Of a DNA stretch of 15,287 bases, positions 1-7,153 are shown in pieces. The stretch's first letter is position 1, and each line of letters opens with the position of its first letter. Below the pieces are notes generated by a model. It made no database searches and was not told where the DNA came from. It saw nothing but the letters and a program-made list of their open reading frames with translations. This DNA comes from Balneolaceae bacterium SMO_bin1 (GTDB lineage Bacteria; Bacteroidota; Rhodothermia; Balneolales; Balneolaceae), in NCBI GenBank assembly GCA_003123965.1, contig NNSL01000467.1, forward strand, positions 1 through 15,287, written 5' to 3'. The position numbers and the translations under genes are program-made.

Positions 1-549
1 TTCTTCTGAGGGCGTAAATAGCTCAACATCAAAAATATTTTTTCCTACAATTTCTTCCCTGCCATACCCCGATATGCGTTCAGCCTGCTCCGACCATTCC
101 GTAATCACAAAATCGCCATTCAGCTTCACCGATGCGAGCGGGCTATTTGATATATGATGGCGTAATTCCTGCAGCGCTTTTGCTGATCTCCTCTCGGCTT
201 CAACTGACCGGCTTACATCATGAGTCAGCACAAGCCGGCAATCAATTCCGTTATATTCTACTTCCTGTGAGGTTACCTGCACATACAGCACTTCGCCTTC
301 TTTTGTCTGATGCCGGTGCACACCCCGCTGAGTAATATCGTCGGGATCATAATCCTCAAGCATCTTCATTAATTTTGGAAGATCTTCCCGTGGTCTAATT
401 TCTTTTATCGTTAATCCACTCTCCTCAATTTCACGATTCGTATACTTATACTTTTCTACAAAAGCCTTGTTGACTCTAAGAATTTTGAGGCTTCCCGGAT
501 CGTAAATTAACATCGGGCTCGGATGATCCTTGAAAAGAAGCTGTTCCAT
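1..549 (-). CDS. PAS-domain signalling protein, C-terminus cut by window edge
   Basis: An open frame runs from an ATG at 549 to base 1 (183 codons) without a stop, so the C-terminus lies outside the window. Residues 1-120 form a PAS domain starting MEQLLFKDHPSPMLIYD, followed by a short charged linker and a second PAS domain from about residue 130, with the typical WSEQAERISGYGREEIVG stretch. The output domain is not visible; a histidine kinase is likely because the first PAS domain is clearly paralogous to that of the next gene (782-1801), which carries one. PAS domains sense small ligands, redox state or light; the ligand cannot be inferred. It lies downstream of, and on the same strand as, its paralogue, but 232 bases of AT-rich DNA with a candidate promoter separate them, so it may be transcribed alone. 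Confidence 0.8.
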   Translation of the reverse strand, partial: MEQLLFKDHPSPMLIYDPGSLKILRVNKAFVEKYKYTNREIEESGLTIKEIRPREDLPKLMKMLEDYDPDDITQRGVHRHQTKEGEVLYVQVTSQEVEYNGIDCRLVLTHDVSRSVEAERRSAKALQELRHHISNSPLASVKLNGDFVITEWSEQAERISGYGREEIVGKNIFDVELFTPSEE

Positions 550-596
550 AGCAACCGGTAGTTAATAAATAGATGATTTTCATTCACTTACAGATA

Positions 597-604
597 CAAA
601 TGTA
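597..604 (-). promoter_or_regulatory. candidate Bacteroidota-type -7 element TACATTTG
   Basis: Read on the minus strand this is an exact match to TAnnTTTG, the -7 element of the Bacteroidota housekeeping sigma factor. It lies about 48 bases before the ATG at 549. A TTTG occurs upstream (620-617), but the 12-base spacing is shorter than the usual roughly 19, so the -33 element is unconvincing. Confidence 0.35.
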
Positions 605-617
605 TATTAGAATACAC

Positions 618-636
618 AAATTATTGTAAATAATTT
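618..636. repeat. AT-only inverted repeat, 8-bp arms
   Basis: AAATTATT, then GTA, then AATAATTT form a perfect inverted repeat within the 550-781 intergenic region. It is built entirely of A/T pairs and so is weak as a hairpin. It may be a protein-binding dyad near the candidate promoter or a chance product of AT-rich DNA. Confidence 0.3.
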
Positions 637-688
637 TTAACACACCTAGTACCTCTGTTTAAAAATATAAGTGGTTGCAGGGGTGGCT

Positions 689-704
689 ATTATAGCGCTA
701 TAAT
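689..704. promoter_or_regulatory. perfect 16-bp palindrome, possible operator
   Basis: ATTATAGCGCTATAAT is its own reverse complement over all 16 bases. It lies between the two PAS genes, about 140 bases upstream of the 549 start. Uninterrupted palindromes of this size suit binding by a homodimeric regulator. No regulator can be named. Confidence 0.4.
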
Positions 705-781
705 CAATACAGCACACCCAACGAGGAGATATCAACCTTTAAATTGCGGGGATTTTAGAAAAAGGCTTACAAAAAGCGAGA

Positions 782-1801
782 TCAAATACGGTTCGAACTG
801 CTGGAGCCACGCGCTTCATTCTTCTCAAACGTAAAGCTAAACTTGGTTCCCCAATCTCCGCTATCGATTTCGATCTCGGTTTCAAGCTGGGCGCAGAGAT
901 TTTCCATCAGCGATATGCCCAGCGACTTTGTGCGCATTTCTTCGAAATTTTCAGGCAGGCCTATGCCGTCATCCTTTACAGATGCGGTAACCATATTTCC
1001 ATCGGCAAGTACCTTAACCCAAATGGTGCCTTCTTCGCGGCCTTCAAAGGCAAATTCAAAAGCATTAGTAATAAGTTCGCTTATAATTAACGCGCTTGGA
1101 ATAGCCTGATTGACATTAAGTTCAATAGCATCGCTTTCAGTAATAATATCTATATCCTTATCGTCCGGGCACAAGGTATCGGCAATTACCGTGCTTAGCT
1201 TCTCAACGTAGCCTCGCATCTGAATTTTTGAAAGGGTCTGCGATTTGTACAGCATTTCATGCACAATGGACATGGACTGGATGCGAAGCTGGCTGTTCTG
1301 GATGTATTTTGTCAGCTGGGGATCGTCAACATGCAAGGTTTGCATTTGCAGCAGCCCGGAAATTACCGCCAAATTATTCTTCACGCGATGATGAACTTCC
1401 TCAATCAGCACCTGCTTCTCCTGGAGCGAATTCTTTAGGTCTTCCTCAATTTTTTTCTGCTCGCTAACATCCGTAAAAACAACTAAACGCGCCTCCTGCT
1501 GCTTGTAAGTAAAGGGCTCAGAACGGACTTCTATATGCAGTATATCGCCGTTCTTGGTTTGATGCTGCTGCATCCCATTTTCAAAATAACTGCGGGGCTC
1601 AACAACGGAACTTTCATTTAAGTCGCCGGCTCCATTTTCGGAGTATTGCAGATCGGAAAATGTAAAATTACTGCTCTCAATTTCGTCTTTTTCATAGGTA
1701 TATAAGTCGGTAAATGCACTATTAACTTTCTTGATCTCGTGACTCTTTAAATCACAAATAAGCATCGGGGTAGGATGCTTTTCGAACAGCAATTCATCCA
1801 T
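782..1801 (-). CDS. PAS-HisKA_2 sensor histidine kinase
   Basis: This cytoplasmic sensor kinase has about 339 residues with no membrane segment. Order of domains: PAS (1-120), HisKA_2 dimerisation/phosphoacceptor region with EVHHRVKNNL (phospho-His near residue 137), and a HATPase_c domain with the N box SELITNAFEFAF (Asn about 246), DDGIGL (about 277-282) and SLGISLMENL. HisKA_2 kinases of this type phosphorylate a partner response regulator; none is encoded nearby, so it looks orphan. I place the start at the ATG at 1801, not at the in-frame TTG at 1855, because the ATG start aligns exactly with the paralogue at 549 (both MxxLLFxxHPxPMLI) and because a promoter-like TACATTTT sits at 1867-1860, which would put the transcript start at about the TTG. 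The signal sensed is unknown. Confidence 0.88.
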   Translation of the reverse strand: MDELLFEKHPTPMLICDLKSHEIKKVNSAFTDLYTYEKDEIESSNFTFSDLQYSENGAGDLNESSVVEPRSYFENGMQQHQTKNGDILHIEVRSEPFTYKQQEARLVVFTDVSEQKKIEEDLKNSLQEKQVLIEEVHHRVKNNLAVISGLLQMQTLHVDDPQLTKYIQNSQLRIQSMSIVHEMLYKSQTLSKIQMRGYVEKLSTVIADTLCPDDKDIDIITESDAIELNVNQAIPSALIISELITNAFEFAFEGREEGTIWVKVLADGNMVTASVKDDGIGLPENFEEMRTKSLGISLMENLCAQLETEIEIDSGDWGTKFSFTFEKNEARGSSSSNRI

Positions 1802-1859
1802 ATTGCAACTGAAATTTATTTGGTTAATCTCCTCTGTGTCATGCGTTAATAACAAAAAT

Positions 1860-1867
1860 AAAATGTA
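1860..1867 (-). promoter_or_regulatory. candidate -7 element TACATTTT for the sensor kinase
   Basis: On the minus strand this matches TAnnTTTG at seven of eight positions and lies 58 bases before the ATG at 1801, a placement similar to TACATTTG upstream of the paralogue. It is in the short gap after the YghO-like gene. No clear -33 element was identified. Confidence 0.28.
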
Positions 1868-1886
1868 TCTGATTCAACACAGGTAG

Positions 1887-3029
1887 TCAAAAGGTCCACT
1901 TATAGGTGCGGTGCGTTTTGTGGTGATGGCACCCCAACGCCTCCAGGCTGCGCTGCATCAGCCAGTTTTTTTCGCTCACCCAAGCGCCCTCTAGGTATTC
2001 CAGGCTGGGGGCGGCGGCGTGGGTATACTCAATACCCCGAATAAAGGTCAATGCTTCCAGCCCCATTTTGCGATATTTTGGCCGCGTGCCAAACACCAGC
2101 GTGCGCAAATGCTTGGCGCGTCGTTTGAACCATAGCAGTTTGGGATAGTGCCACCATCGCAGCCGGCCGCCCGTTTCTTTAGACACCTCGTTTAAGTCAG
2201 GCACACATACAATAAATGAGGCGGGATCGCCATCAACAAAAGCCAGCAGCACGCTATCCGGAATCATCACCGGCTTAAGCTTTTCCACCATCTGCTCTAC
2301 CGTGTCGCTGGTTAATTCCGTAAACTCCGATTCCCGCTCGCGAATGTCCTGATCGCTCCAGGCATCGTTATAAATTTGGCGAATATATTCCGCATCGCGA
2401 TATATATTATTCATATCAATCGGCCGCAACTCCACACCGGGCTTGCTTTCAATGCGGTTCGTGATTTTGATCATACGCTCGGGGAGCGGCTTGTCAAAGT
2501 TACGCTTGTAGCTCCAGTGATCGTCGAGCTTTTCGGCACCGGTCTGTTCCAGCAGCTCTTTGTAATACGGCGGATGGTAGAACATGCCATAAATGGGCGG
2601 TTCCTCGTAATTTTCAACCAGCAGGCCCCAATACATATCGTTTTCGCCAAAATTGATGGGGCCGCGCATGGCATTATACCCGCGCTTGCGATGCCAGTCT
2701 TGGGCAAAATTAATGATACGCTCGGCAAGCTGGGGATCATTTTCCATCTCAATGAACCCGATGCCACCCATAGTAGGCTCCAGCACCTGGTCGCGCTCGG
2801 GGGTATTCATTACCGCAAAGCGGGCCGCCACTTTATCGCCGTTGTACACCAAGTAGCGCTCACACTCTCCTTTCTGGAAAAAATCGTTGGTCTCAGGATC
2901 AAAAATCTGCTCAATCTCAAACCGGAACGGCGGAGCCCACTGCGGGTATGATTCATAAATCCGAAATGGCAATTCGTGAAAGGCGTCAATGTGATCGGAG
3001 CTGGTAACTTGCTGAACTTTATAAGCCAT
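1887..3029 (-). CDS. YghO-like / GNAT-superfamily protein
   Basis: This 380-residue soluble protein resembles the YghO family, large proteins with an acetyltransferase (GNAT) fold that are common in Bacteroidota. Family-like stretches include the N-terminal FRIYESYPQWAPPFRFEIEQ (about 22-41), a mid-protein RGPINFGENDMYWGLLVENY (about 122-141), then YHPPYYKELLEQTGAEK, and a C-terminal part with TRPKYRKMGLEAL followed by LEGAWVSEKNWLMQRSLEAL, which resembles the acetyl-CoA-binding loop and last helix of GNAT enzymes. The substrate of this family is not known to me, so acyl transfer is inferred from fold only. No signal peptide is visible. It is transcribed divergently from the deacetylase-like gene at 3172 and its stop is 32 bases upstream of the kinase's TTG codon. 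Confidence 0.72.
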   Translation of the reverse strand: MAYKVQQVTSSDHIDAFHELPFRIYESYPQWAPPFRFEIEQIFDPETNDFFQKGECERYLVYNGDKVAARFAVMNTPERDQVLEPTMGGIGFIEMENDPQLAERIINFAQDWHRKRGYNAMRGPINFGENDMYWGLLVENYEEPPIYGMFYHPPYYKELLEQTGAEKLDDHWSYKRNFDKPLPERMIKITNRIESKPGVELRPIDMNNIYRDAEYIRQIYNDAWSDQDIRERESEFTELTSDTVEQMVEKLKPVMIPDSVLLAFVDGDPASFIVCVPDLNEVSKETGGRLRWWHYPKLLWFKRRAKHLRTLVFGTRPKYRKMGLEALTFIRGIEYTHAAAPSLEYLEGAWVSEKNWLMQRSLEALGCHHHKTHRTYKWTF

Positions 3030-3070
3030 AACAGTGACTGATTACAAATTTGCCCGACAATATCGCTAAA

Positions 3071-3118
3071 TTTTGGCCGGTTTCGTAATCATTATCGGCA
3101 TTATGAAAACTTTTGGCC
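3071..3118. promoter_or_regulatory. direct repeats flanking an inverted repeat in a divergent intergenic region
   Basis: Between the divergent genes starting at 3029 and 3172, TTTCGTAAT (3081-3089) and ATTATGAAA (3100-3108) form an inverted repeat matching at eight of nine positions with a 10-base spacer. It is bracketed by TTTTGGCCGG (3071-3080) and TTTTGGCCCG (3111-3120), direct copies 40 bases apart. The position fits an operator or shared control region for both genes; the regulator is unknown. Confidence 0.38.
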
Positions 3119-3171
3119 CGCACAAAATGGTGTCATTTTTTTATAGATATCTTCTGGCATAACAGCTATTA

Positions 3172-4163
3172 TTGACCACTTCATCAACCAAAAAATTAGT
3201 TTTGAAACCAGTAACTAAAAAAAAGCTCATCGCCGGCCTGCTGCTGGTCTCCTGTGTAATAAGCGGCTGGCTGCTAGTCATTACTCCGGTCAACAATAGC
3301 AAATCACTGCAACACCTGGGCCAAGCCGACTCGCTTCTGCAACGAACGATGACGGACTACAACATTTCTGAGCATCAGGTTTCACGTTCATCAACCGAAA
3401 TTGACAGTGCGTTTAATCGGCTGACCCACACCGTGCATGTGCCACCGGGTTTCTCTAAAACCCAATTTCATGCCAGCCTGCAGCAGCGCGTGGCGCCTTA
3501 CGGAGTTGATGTGCCCGCACGGGTCATCTTTCCCGACCGCGACATGCATATTCAATTTGATTACAAAAATACGGTGATCCGCACGGTTAAACTTATCACC
3601 AATGAGGACCTTAAAATGCAGCGCAGTTTTGCCAGCATTATTGTGGCGTTTGAGAGCCAACCCGATGACTACCTATTGGAAACGCTGCAAAGTTTTGGCG
3701 AACCCATGGGCGCCGCGGTAATGCTATCTACGCCATTGCAAGAGCCCGACTGGTGGGACGATGTACAAAAACAGTACGCGCGCATGATGATTTGGCCACG
3801 CACTGATAACGGTGAAAACGTAGTGAAATCAAATTCATCACAGGTTGTATCTACGTTAGAACCTATTGAAAACGTTATGCGGGGTACCGATTTGCTCTGT
3901 TTTGCTGGTGATAAAGGCACCTGCATTACACTGGGAAATAAGCTGGCACTAAACTTTGTAGATGTTGGAAGCGCACTAATTTTAAATGACGAAATGAATA
4001 AACAGGAGTTTGACCAGGCTTTCCGAACCTTTATTGAGCAGGCGCGCAGCGGTAAGCGTCCAAAGGCTATCATCATGGGTACGGAGCAAACACTGCAATG
4101 GACCCGGGACAACCTGAATATGTACAAAAAAGCGGCCTGCAGCTTATTGCGCCGGCCAACTAA
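3172..4163 (+). CDS. Divergent polysaccharide deacetylase-like (YibQ-type) membrane-anchored protein, one apparent frameshift
   Basis: The frame starts at a TTG (3172); the preceding in-frame stop is at 3160 and no ATG occurs before 3349, which would remove the membrane anchor. Residues about 18-37 (KLIAGLLLVSCVISGWLLVI) form a signal anchor, so most of the protein should lie in the periplasm. The C-terminal half resembles YibQ-type divergent polysaccharide deacetylases, best in VDVGSALILNDEMNKQEF and KRPKAIIMGTEQTLQWTRDN. The acidic metal-binding pair and the GHP motif expected in active members are not apparent, so catalysis is doubtful. As read, the frame runs on to 4215 in an unrelated tail. 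One extra A in the A-run at 4126-4131 restores KKSGLQLIAPAN and a TAA at 4161-4163, a typical family ending (330 residues). The lipase gene starts two bases later. Confidence 0.6.
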
Positions 4164-4165
4164 CT

Positions 4166-5022
4166 ATGCTAGATTCGTTAAATACCGACAAATGGGGCGC
4201 CAAGCTGGAGCTTGATGAGTTCCCGGAGCCGGAGGTAGTCCATCTTAATCACCCCGTACTGCTCTGCCACGGATATGGCGCTATTGCCTCACTGGTAAAA
4301 CCCGCTCCGTTGTATGATGTGGCCATGCTGATGCGCGGGCACAACGTTCTGGCCTTTGCTCCCAATATTGTTCCCATACGCCAAAATTGAAACGCGGGCC
4401 GCGCGCTGGGTGCGCGTCATCCTGAAGCTGAAAGAACAAACCGGTATTGAAAAGTTAAATGTGGTAGCCCACAGCATGGGCGGGCTTGATGTGCGCTTTG
4501 CCCTTTCACAACTCAACGTGGCACCGCATGTGGCTTCTTTCACCAGCATTTGTGACCCCCCACCGCGGTACCAGCCTTGCCGAACTGGCCCTGAACACGC
4601 CCCTTAACGACAAAATTGGCAACTTCCTGGACTGGATGGGCAACCACGCCTACCCCACCGCCAAAAGCGACGCCATGGGCTCGGTGCAGCAGCTGACCCG
4701 CGAATATGTGACGGAAAACTTCAACCCGCGTGTGCCCGACGTCCCCGATATTCCCTATTACTCATACAGCGCGGCGGTAGGAAAAAATACCGATCATCCC
4801 ATTGGCGTGATGAACCGTTTCCAAAACCGTCATATTTTTGAACACGAGGGCCTGAACGACGGCATGGTATCTGTGGCAAGTGCAACTTGGGGTGAACATA
4901 TGGGCACTACGCACCTCTCACACATGGAACAAATGAACCTGGGGCTTAAGGACAAGCGTAAACCTATTTACAACCAATTTTGGCTGGATGTGCTGAGAAT
5001 GTTACAGGAGAAAGGGCATTGA
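4166..5022 (+). CDS. Alpha/beta-hydrolase, triacylglycerol-lipase type, two apparent frameshifts
   Basis: Three overlapping frames together give one coherent hydrolase of about 284 residues. It has the oxyanion-hole HGYG (about 35-38), the nucleophile elbow AHSMGG (Ser about 103), a PHRGT motif after strand 6, a candidate catalytic Asp in NDGMVS and the catalytic His in THLSHMEQMN, as in Pseudomonas/Burkholderia-type lipases. Removing one C from CCC at 4373-4375 restores NIVPYAKIETRA; removing one C from the six at 4556-4561 restores ICDPHRGTSLAEL. Both are homopolymers, so sequence error is more likely than decay, though a real pseudogene cannot be excluded. No signal peptide is visible, so the enzyme may be cytoplasmic. 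It starts two bases after the repaired stop of the deacetylase-like gene, implying one transcript. Likely substrate: ester lipids, not determinable. Confidence 0.75.
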
Positions 5023-5045
5023 AATTAGCAATTAAGAATTGAAAA

Positions 5046-5085
5046 TGAAGAATAATGAGGTTTGAAGATTTTTAATTATTCTTCA
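5046..5085 (+). terminator. candidate terminator hairpin after the lipase
   Basis: TGAAGAATAAT (5046-5056) and ATTATTCTTCA (5075-5085) are perfect complements with an 18-base loop, located 24 bases after the lipase stop in the convergent gap. The stem is AT-rich and no strong T-run follows, so termination strength is uncertain. The surrounding AATTAAGAATTGAAAATGAAGAAT composition is also seen as dispersed intergenic repeat-like DNA in related bacteria, which is an alternative reading. Confidence 0.4.
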
Positions 5086-5113
5086 AAATGTGATTTAAAA
5101 ATGCCTTTCAACC

Positions 5114-5149
5114 AGTGACAGCGATGGTATCGCGGGCAAGTAAGTCACT
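5114..5149 (-). terminator. nested hairpin at the 3' end of the first lipoprotein gene
   Basis: An outer stem AGTGAC/GTCACT (5114-5119 with 5144-5149) encloses an inner stem GCGAT/ATCGC (5121-5125 with 5129-5133). The outer arm overlaps the stop codon at 5145-5147. The inner part reads GCGATACCATCGC on the minus strand, recalling GCGATGCCATCAC in the hairpin after the second lipoprotein gene, and may be its degenerate copy. Confidence 0.35.
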
Positions 5150-5624
5150 CAATGGTTATCACTTTGCTGAAAGCCATGTTAAGCCAACTTTTACTCGGGT
5201 CCTGTCCTCTTTTATAAAACAGCAGATCATTTTTGTGCAGAACATTCACCGTATAACTTCCTTTCGGTAAATCGGTTATTTTTGCCTGGTATTGAAACCC
5301 TGCAGGCATTGAGCAAACAGCGCCTACATTCTTGGGCCGGCGTATGGTGATGGTGAGTATTTCTCCCTTTGACAATACACCCACTGGTGTATAACCACAT
5401 GAGGGCGCCATATATTGACCTTGAATAGTCACTTCATTTTTACCCGTTTCATAAGTAAAGGGAGGCAGGTTTTCGATATCAACCGTATCGCCCTGGCTTG
5501 GCCCGTACGGTTCCATAGTAACGGTCAATTGTGGGCCCACTTCCCAGTCGTTAACCATATCACTGCAAGAAACCGCAGTGAAGATTAATAAAACGGGCAC
5601 AAGTATTTTTAAAGATTGATGCAT
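5145..5624 (-). CDS. small lipoprotein, copy 1
   Basis: This protein of 159 residues is predicted to be a lipoprotein. It has a positively charged start (MHQSLK), a hydrophobic core (ILVPVLLIFTA) and a lipobox ending AVSC with Cys20 as the lipidation site. The mature part has alternating polar/hydrophobic segments suggesting a beta-sandwich, with PPFTYE, EVTIQGQY, EILTITIRR, MPAGFQYQAKI and SYTVNVLHKNDL. It has two further cysteines (about 76 and 104) that could form a disulfide; both are absent from copy 2. I do not recognise a named family. It is homologous throughout to the neighbouring gene at 5760-6263, and the signal-peptide DNA is nearly the same. It converges with the lipase gene. Location is probably the outer membrane; function is unknown. 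Confidence 0.75.
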   Translation of the reverse strand: MHQSLKILVPVLLIFTAVSCSDMVNDWEVGPQLTVTMEPYGPSQGDTVDIENLPPFTYETGKNEVTIQGQYMAPSCGYTPVGVLSKGEILTITIRRPKNVGAVCSMPAGFQYQAKITDLPKGSYTVNVLHKNDLLFYKRGQDPSKSWLNMAFSKVITIE

Positions 5625-5697
5625 GATGAAATGGCGTTAAATGAATATTTATGAGTAATATTCAAAAAAACAGAGAAACCACAAATCATTTAAAACC

Positions 5698-5730
5698 AGC
5701 GATGCCATCACTTGGAGTGATGGCATCGCT
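5698..5730 (-). terminator. perfect 15-bp hairpin between the two lipoprotein genes
   Basis: AGCGATGCCATCACT, then TGG, then AGTGATGGCATCGCT: a perfect 15-base-pair stem with a three-base loop, 30 bases after the stop of lipoprotein copy 2. On the minus strand it is followed by GGTTTTAAAT, a weak T-run, which fits a rho-independent terminator for copy 2. The perfect long stem could alternatively belong to a small mobile palindromic repeat or stabilise mRNA ends. Confidence 0.65.
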
Positions 5731-5759
5731 AAGCGTAGGACTAATTTGCAGTTCTGATA

Positions 5760-6263
5760 CTATTCAATCACAAATTTTTCGCTGAATACGGCGTGCTTAC
5801 CATCCTCTATACCGCGCATCATATCTCCTTGATGAATGATCTTTATGGTAATTGGGCTGCTTCCCAAATTGTTTATATAGGCATCATAAAAATACCCCGT
5901 TGGCATGAAGTTAACAGATCCTTGATCCCCCCTTTGTAAAAGAATAGTGACTGTATCTCCATTTTTATCTATGGATGCCTCAGGTTGCCACGTCCCGCTC
6001 GACAAATAATAACCGTTGATAAGTACTTGCTTGCCCTGAACGGTGCTGGTAAACGGCGGATAATCGCGCGGGGGTAGGGAATCAGTGGGAACATAGGGCG
6101 TAAACACTAAGGTGTCGCCGTTAAAGGTGGTAGTTTGTGTAGGACTTTCGGTGGTTTGCATGCGCAGTTTCGGTCCATCGTCGCCGCGGTTAAACAAATC
6201 ACTGCAAGAAACCACCGTGAAGATTAATAATAGAGGCAGGAGTATTTTGAAAGGTTGATGCAT
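5760..6263 (-). CDS. small lipoprotein, copy 2
   Basis: The protein has 167 residues from the ATG at 6263. An in-frame upstream ATG at 6314 would add 17 residues ahead of the signal peptide, so I prefer 6263, which also matches the start of copy 1 exactly (both MHQ, both followed by the same leader DNA). Signal peptide: MHQPFKILLPLLLIFTVVSC with Cys20 as lipidation site. The mature part aligns with copy 1 through YPPFTSTVQGKQVLINGYYL, DTVTILLQR, NFMPTGYFYDAYI and ITIKIIHQGD, but has an extra Thr-rich segment near residues 34-60 and lacks both mature cysteines of copy 1. No known family was recognised. The pair probably arose by tandem duplication. A hairpin terminator separates them, so each may have its own promoter. 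Confidence 0.75.
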   Translation of the reverse strand: MHQPFKILLPLLLIFTVVSCSDLFNRGDDGPKLRMQTTESPTQTTTFNGDTLVFTPYVPTDSLPPRDYPPFTSTVQGKQVLINGYYLSSGTWQPEASIDKNGDTVTILLQRGDQGSVNFMPTGYFYDAYINNLGSSPITIKIIHQGDMMRGIEDGKHAVFSEKFVIE

Positions 6264-6344
6264 GATGAACGTAGATTGTGTTAATATTTCGAAGCAATAT
6301 TCAAAAAAAAACAAGCTACAAATATTCAGTGAGAGCAGAGTATG

Positions 6345-7109
6345 CTACCATTCCATATCCCCCACCTCTTCCATCAGGGAATAGGCGGTCATATCGTACT
6401 GAATAGGTGTAAGGGAAGCGTAGCCTTTCTCCAGCACTTTTATGTCAAGGTCATCGCCTTCGTCGAGCAACTCCATTTTGCCGGTGAGCCAGTAATACGA
6501 TTTATTATTGGGATCCACGCGTCCTTCAAACTCCTCCACATAGCGACTGTTGGCCTGCCGCGCCCACTTTATACCCTTGAGCGGTCCCGCCGGCACGTTC
6601 AGGTTCAGCGTAACGCCTTTGGGCAGTCCTTTGGTAAGCACATAATCAATTACTTTGCGCGCCGCATTTTTTGCCCCCGAAAGATCCGCTTCTTCGTCAA
6701 AGTCGGTGCAGCTTATGGCAATAGAAGGATAACCTAAAATAGTACCTTCGGTGGCGGCACTAACCGTCCCCGAATACAAAATATTGATACCGGCATTGCT
6801 GCCGTGGTTAATACCACTCACCACCAAATCCGGCTTACGGTCGAGCAGCTGATCGTGACCCAGCTTCACCGAATCGGCGGGCGTGCCGGTTACCGCCTGC
6901 CCGTGAAATCGGCCGTCAATTTGAAAGGAGCGCGACCGCAACGGCGTACTCACCGTAATAGCGTGCCCCACGGCACTTTGCTCGCGGTCGGGGGCAATAA
7001 TTTCAACCTGTCCGAACTCATCGGCTACATCAGCCAGCGCCAAAATGCCCGGCGAAAAAATACCGTCATCGTTGCAAACCAAGATGAGCGGGTTTTCAGT
7101 TTCTTTCAT
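6345..7109 (-). CDS. surE: 5'/3'-nucleotidase SurE
   Basis: SurE is a cytoplasmic metal-dependent phosphatase that removes phosphate from nucleoside 5'- and 3'-monophosphates and short polyphosphates, and is often linked to stress survival. Length (254 residues) is normal. The signature is complete: the N-terminal metal site CNDDGIFSPGI (Asp14, Asp15), the APDREQSAVGHAIT loop (Ser45), TGTPADSVKLG, the metal-binding Asn in SGINHGSNAG (about Asn101) and the YSGTVSAATEG segment. It lies 44 bases downstream of panB, separated by a short AT-rich gap, and is probably at the end of the panB unit or weakly separate. The start is an ATG at 7109 with no clear Shine-Dalgarno site. Confidence 0.97.
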   Translation of the reverse strand: MKETENPLILVCNDDGIFSPGILALADVADEFGQVEIIAPDREQSAVGHAITVSTPLRSRSFQIDGRFHGQAVTGTPADSVKLGHDQLLDRKPDLVVSGINHGSNAGINILYSGTVSAATEGTILGYPSIAISCTDFDEEADLSGAKNAARKVIDYVLTKGLPKGVTLNLNVPAGPLKGIKWARQANSRYVEEFEGRVDPNNKSYYWLTGKMELLDEGDDLDIKVLEKGYASLTPIQYDMTAYSLMEEVGDMEW

Positions 7110-7153
7110 TGTCTTCAGCTTTAATTAAATCGTGTTAATTACAACCGCAGTGC

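Noticed and set aside
1803..1855. Longer sensor kinase starting at the TTG at 1855
   Set aside because: The extra 18 residues do not align with the paralogue at 549, whose ATG matches the ATG at 1801, and a candidate promoter element lies immediately upstream of the TTG.
2376..2951. 191-residue plus-strand frame
   Set aside because: It lies wholly antisense to the well-supported YghO-like gene and shows no domain.
4161..4215. C-terminal tail of the deacetylase-like frame as written, overlapping the lipase
   Set aside because: The tail matches nothing, while a one-base repair gives a typical ending and a stop two bases before the lipase start.
4356..4607. Separate 83-residue gene inside the lipase locus
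   Set aside because: It holds the AHSMGG nucleophile elbow of the lipase and is the middle part of that frameshifted gene.
6264..6314. 17-residue N-terminal extension of lipoprotein copy 2
   Set aside because: It would place extra residues before an otherwise perfect lipoprotein signal peptide; the homologue starts at the equivalent of 6263.
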